DNA of 55,770 bases, from positions 1 to 55,770 of the forward strand of contig NZ_FZNO01000028.1 in assembly GCF_900188025.1 (NCBI RefSeq). Direction: 5' to 3'. Positions 53,941 to 55,770 of this stretch are shown piece after piece. A program made the translations under genes and the position numbers. The notes under the pieces were generated by a model, which was given only the letters and a program-made list of their open reading frames with translations, was not told the DNA's origin and made no database searches. How positions within the stretch are numbered: position 1 is the stretch's first letter; each line of letters begins with the position of its first letter. The stretch is from Blastococcus mobilis (GTDB lineage Bacteria; Actinomycetota; Actinomycetes; Mycobacteriales; Geodermatophilaceae).

Positions 53941-54104
53941 GGCCTCTCGCAACAAGGAAGGCCGAAGCCGCCGGGCGGGCGACGTGCGGGTGCTGCGGGC
54001 GCCGCCTGCCGCGGTCGGCGGTGCACGAGTCGGGCGGCACCCCGGGGGTGTTCACCTGCCGACGCCGCGCGCTCTGGGTGGCGGCACGCATCGGCCACGG
54101 GTGA
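53937..54104 (+). CDS. Tiny Cys-rich protein between merR and the MFS gene
   Basis: 55 residues with a zinc-ribbon-like start TCGCCGRRLPRSAVHESGG and a later FTCRRRALW. It begins in an ATGA overlap with merR and ends in a GTGA overlap with the MFS start, which argues for real translation. It may bind Hg(II) or zinc; alternatively it is only a coupling frame. Confidence 0.45.
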   Translation: MRPLATRKAEAAGRATCGCCGRRLPRSAVHESGGTPGVFTCRRRALWVAARIGHG

Positions 54105-55315
54105 CCGGCGCCCCAGCCCGGAAGCCGGGCCTACGCGACGTCTTCGCCCAGCCCGGCTACCGCCGCCTCTGGGCGGCCCGCACCGTCTCCCAGTGGGGCG
54201 ACGTGGTCAACACCGTCGCCCTCGCGCTGCTCATCTACCGCCTCACCGGCTCCGGGCTCGGGGTCAGCGGCGTGGTCGCCGCCGAGATTGCCCCGGTGCT
54301 GCTGCTGGCACCGTTCGCCGGGCCACTGATCGACCGCTGGCCACGAGTTCGGGTCATGGTCGCCTCGGACCTGTTCCGGTTCGTCCTCGCCGCCGGCCTC
54401 GCCGTCTGGCACGACGCCCCGGCCGGGGTGTACGCGATCGCGTTCGGCATGTCGATCGGCGCGGTGTTCTTCAACCCGGCCGCCTCCTCCGTGCTGCCCA
54501 CGCTGGTGCCGAAGGAGGACCTGGTCGCGGCCAACAGCGGCATCTGGACCGCCGCCGTGCTCTCCCAGATCGCACTCGCCCCACTGGCCGGGCTGCTGGT
54601 CACCGGCGTCGGATACGGCCCGGCGTTCGCCATCAACGCCGCCTCCTACGCGCTCAGCGCCCTCCTGCTGCGCGGTCTGCGCGTGCCCTCCCCGCCCGAA
54701 CACCTGGAGAGACGGCGCCTGCTCGCCGACGCCCGTGAGGGCGTCCGCGTCCTCCTCCGTCACCGGCTGCTGCGCGCGCTCGCGGCCGGACAACTGCTCG
54801 CCGCGCTGTCCGCCGGGGCCACCAGCGCCCTGCTCGTCGTCCTCGCAGAAGACCACCTCGGCGTGACCGGAAGCGGCTACGGGCTGCTGATCGGCGCCAT
54901 CGGGATCGGCGCAGCACTCGGCCCACTCGCGCTGCTGCGGCTGATCCGCCAGCCCCGCCGCCCGCTGTTCGTCTTCGGCCCGTTCGCGCTGCGCGGCGTC
55001 GTCGACCTGGTTCTCGCCAGCGTCACCGCTCTCCCCGTGGCCGTCGCGGCTCTGGTCGCCTACGGCGTGGGCACCTCCACCGGCGCGGTCACCTTCAACT
55101 CGATGCTCCAGGCCGAGACTCCCGAACAGGTCCGCGGCCGGGTGTTCGCCTCCATGGACGTCCTCTGGCAGGGCGGCAGGCTCGTCTCCCTGGCCGCCGG
55201 AGGGCTGCTCGCCGACCAGTACGGCATCCAGGTCGTCTACTACCTCGGCGGTCTGCTGCTACTGGCCGCCGCAGCCGCCGGATTCTCGACGGTCCAGCCG
55301 GTGCATCCGCGATGA
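54101..55315 (+). CDS. MFS transporter (MFS_3/enterobactin-exporter-like)
   Basis: 404 residues with about 12 membrane helices; the N-terminus GLRDVFAQPGYRRLWAARTVSQ and GDVVNTVALALLIYRLTGSG are typical of the family, with AAEIAPVLLLAPFAGPLIDRW and EQVRGRVFASMDVLW later. GTG at 54101 is favoured by the overlap with the small gene. Substrate unknown; co-transcription with merR suggests a resistance role. Confidence 0.85.
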   Translation: MTGAPARKPGLRDVFAQPGYRRLWAARTVSQWGDVVNTVALALLIYRLTGSGLGVSGVVAAEIAPVLLLAPFAGPLIDRWPRVRVMVASDLFRFVLAAGLAVWHDAPAGVYAIAFGMSIGAVFFNPAASSVLPTLVPKEDLVAANSGIWTAAVLSQIALAPLAGLLVTGVGYGPAFAINAASYALSALLLRGLRVPSPPEHLERRRLLADAREGVRVLLRHRLLRALAAGQLLAALSAGATSALLVVLAEDHLGVTGSGYGLLIGAIGIGAALGPLALLRLIRQPRRPLFVFGPFALRGVVDLVLASVTALPVAVAALVAYGVGTSTGAVTFNSMLQAETPEQVRGRVFASMDVLWQGGRLVSLAAGGLLADQYGIQVVYYLGGLLLLAAAAAGFSTVQPVHPR

Positions 55316-55554
55316 GTAGACAGTCTCCCTCGCGCCCAACCCACCGACCCATCGACCGATCGCGCACAGCAGAGAACAGCCTCGGTTCCCAGCGCGAGTG
55401 CGGGCCCAATGGAGGCGCCAGGGGCCCGCCGCCGGAAGGTGAAGCCGATCGACCGACGAGCGACGGCCCCGCAGGCCTCCTGCCCGCACTACCAATGCGA
55501 CCAATCATTACCGACACCATTCAACAATCTGATCGGAACGTCACTCCGACGGCG
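55316..55554. other. Intergenic, AT-richer patch
   Basis: No gene. Around 55495-55560 the sequence is clearly less GC-rich than its surroundings, which may mark an insertion boundary or a promoter for leftward transcription; no repeat or att-like sequence was seen. Confidence 0.4.
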
Positions 55555-55761
55555 TTAGACGGCGCCTACACCGCCACTCTGGAACCTTCCCCGGAACGGC
55601 ACTCGCACCACGCACATGCCCGCCTCGATTGCTCCGCGAGTAGCACGCGCGGAGGCCGGCACGGGCACGTCGACCCCTGCCTGCCGCGCTCTCCGGTAGG
55701 TCGCCGGGTGCGGCTCGTAGGCATGGAGCCGCCCGCTGGTCACCACGTCGTCCGGCTCCAC
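55555..55761 (-). CDS. Unrecognised short frame at the window edge
   Basis: 68 residues from ATG 55761 (RLHAYEPHPATYRRARQAGVD, GMCVVRVPFRGRF). Composition is not obviously a shadow, but no family is recognised and the gene may extend beyond the window. Confidence 0.3.
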   Translation of the reverse strand: MEPDDVVTSGRLHAYEPHPATYRRARQAGVDVPVPASARATRGAIEAGMCVVRVPFRGRFQSGGVGAV

Positions 55762-55770
55762 GAGTCGCGC

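Overview
High-GC actinobacterial DNA. Pervasive ATGA/GTGA start-stop overlaps, GTG starts and protein style suggest Geodermatophilaceae (Blastococcus, Geodermatophilus or Modestobacter); this is inference, as no rRNA or other marker gene is present.

Hydrogenase island (about 0.5-21.2 kb). The core is a [NiFe]-hydrogenase of the actinobacterial group 1h type: small subunit (18.2-19.6 kb, no Tat signal), large subunit (16.3-18.2 kb) and a maturation-protease-like protein (15.5-16.3 kb), all on the minus strand. Cofactor assembly is a tightly overlapped minus-strand operon: hypC, a SIS-HypC fusion, a SIS protein, hypD, hypE, hypF. Between the two blocks lie CooC-type ATPases, a NifU-like scaffold, a HyaD-type protease, a TPR protein, a biotin-ligase-fold protein and four tiny single-pass membrane proteins. 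hypA and hypB are not in the window; four CooC-like P-loop ATPases are. At 19.7-21.2 kb a winged-helix protein with a Cys/His tail and a PadR regulator precede the fourth CooC. Three divergent promoter regions of the island carry TGTGA-N6-TCACA-like palindromes, two of them strong matches.

Most interesting point: the second CooC (7720-8457) has an in-frame UAG exactly where its paralogues have the second Cys of the metal-binding CxC motif. The frame continues intact for 139 further codons, and a stem-loop sits at bacterial SECIS distance downstream. UAG decoded as selenocysteine has been reported in Geodermatophilus and Blastococcus, so this is a good candidate UAG-Sec selenoprotein in hydrogenase maturation.

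21.2-28.1 kb: a peptide/nickel-type ABC importer, a 3' remnant of cbtA, and a sigma factor/anti-sigma/small protein operon. 28.3-42.9 kb: accessory DNA rich in broken genes (folE, a SRPBCC protein, a SnoaL-like protein, a PAS-GAF-SpoIIE phosphatase and others) among intact ones: an FAD-Rieske reductase, a DDN-like protein, an ArsC-like protein, a Fic protein and a rhodanese. A cobalamin-riboswitch-controlled cbtB-cbtA cobalt uptake pair is preceded by a FhuF-like protein.

43.2-50.4 kb: thiamine/cobalamin block. A TPP riboswitch controls thiC and a BluB-CobT fusion; a second controls thiM-thiE-thiD; a third, divergent from the second, precedes a zinc-type alcohol dehydrogenase. 50.4-55.8 kb: a frameshifted trypsin-like protease, a chimeric SUMT/YagU-like remnant, then a mercury block (merA, small membrane protein, merR with a 19-bp-spacer promoter), a tiny Cys-rich protein and an MFS exporter.
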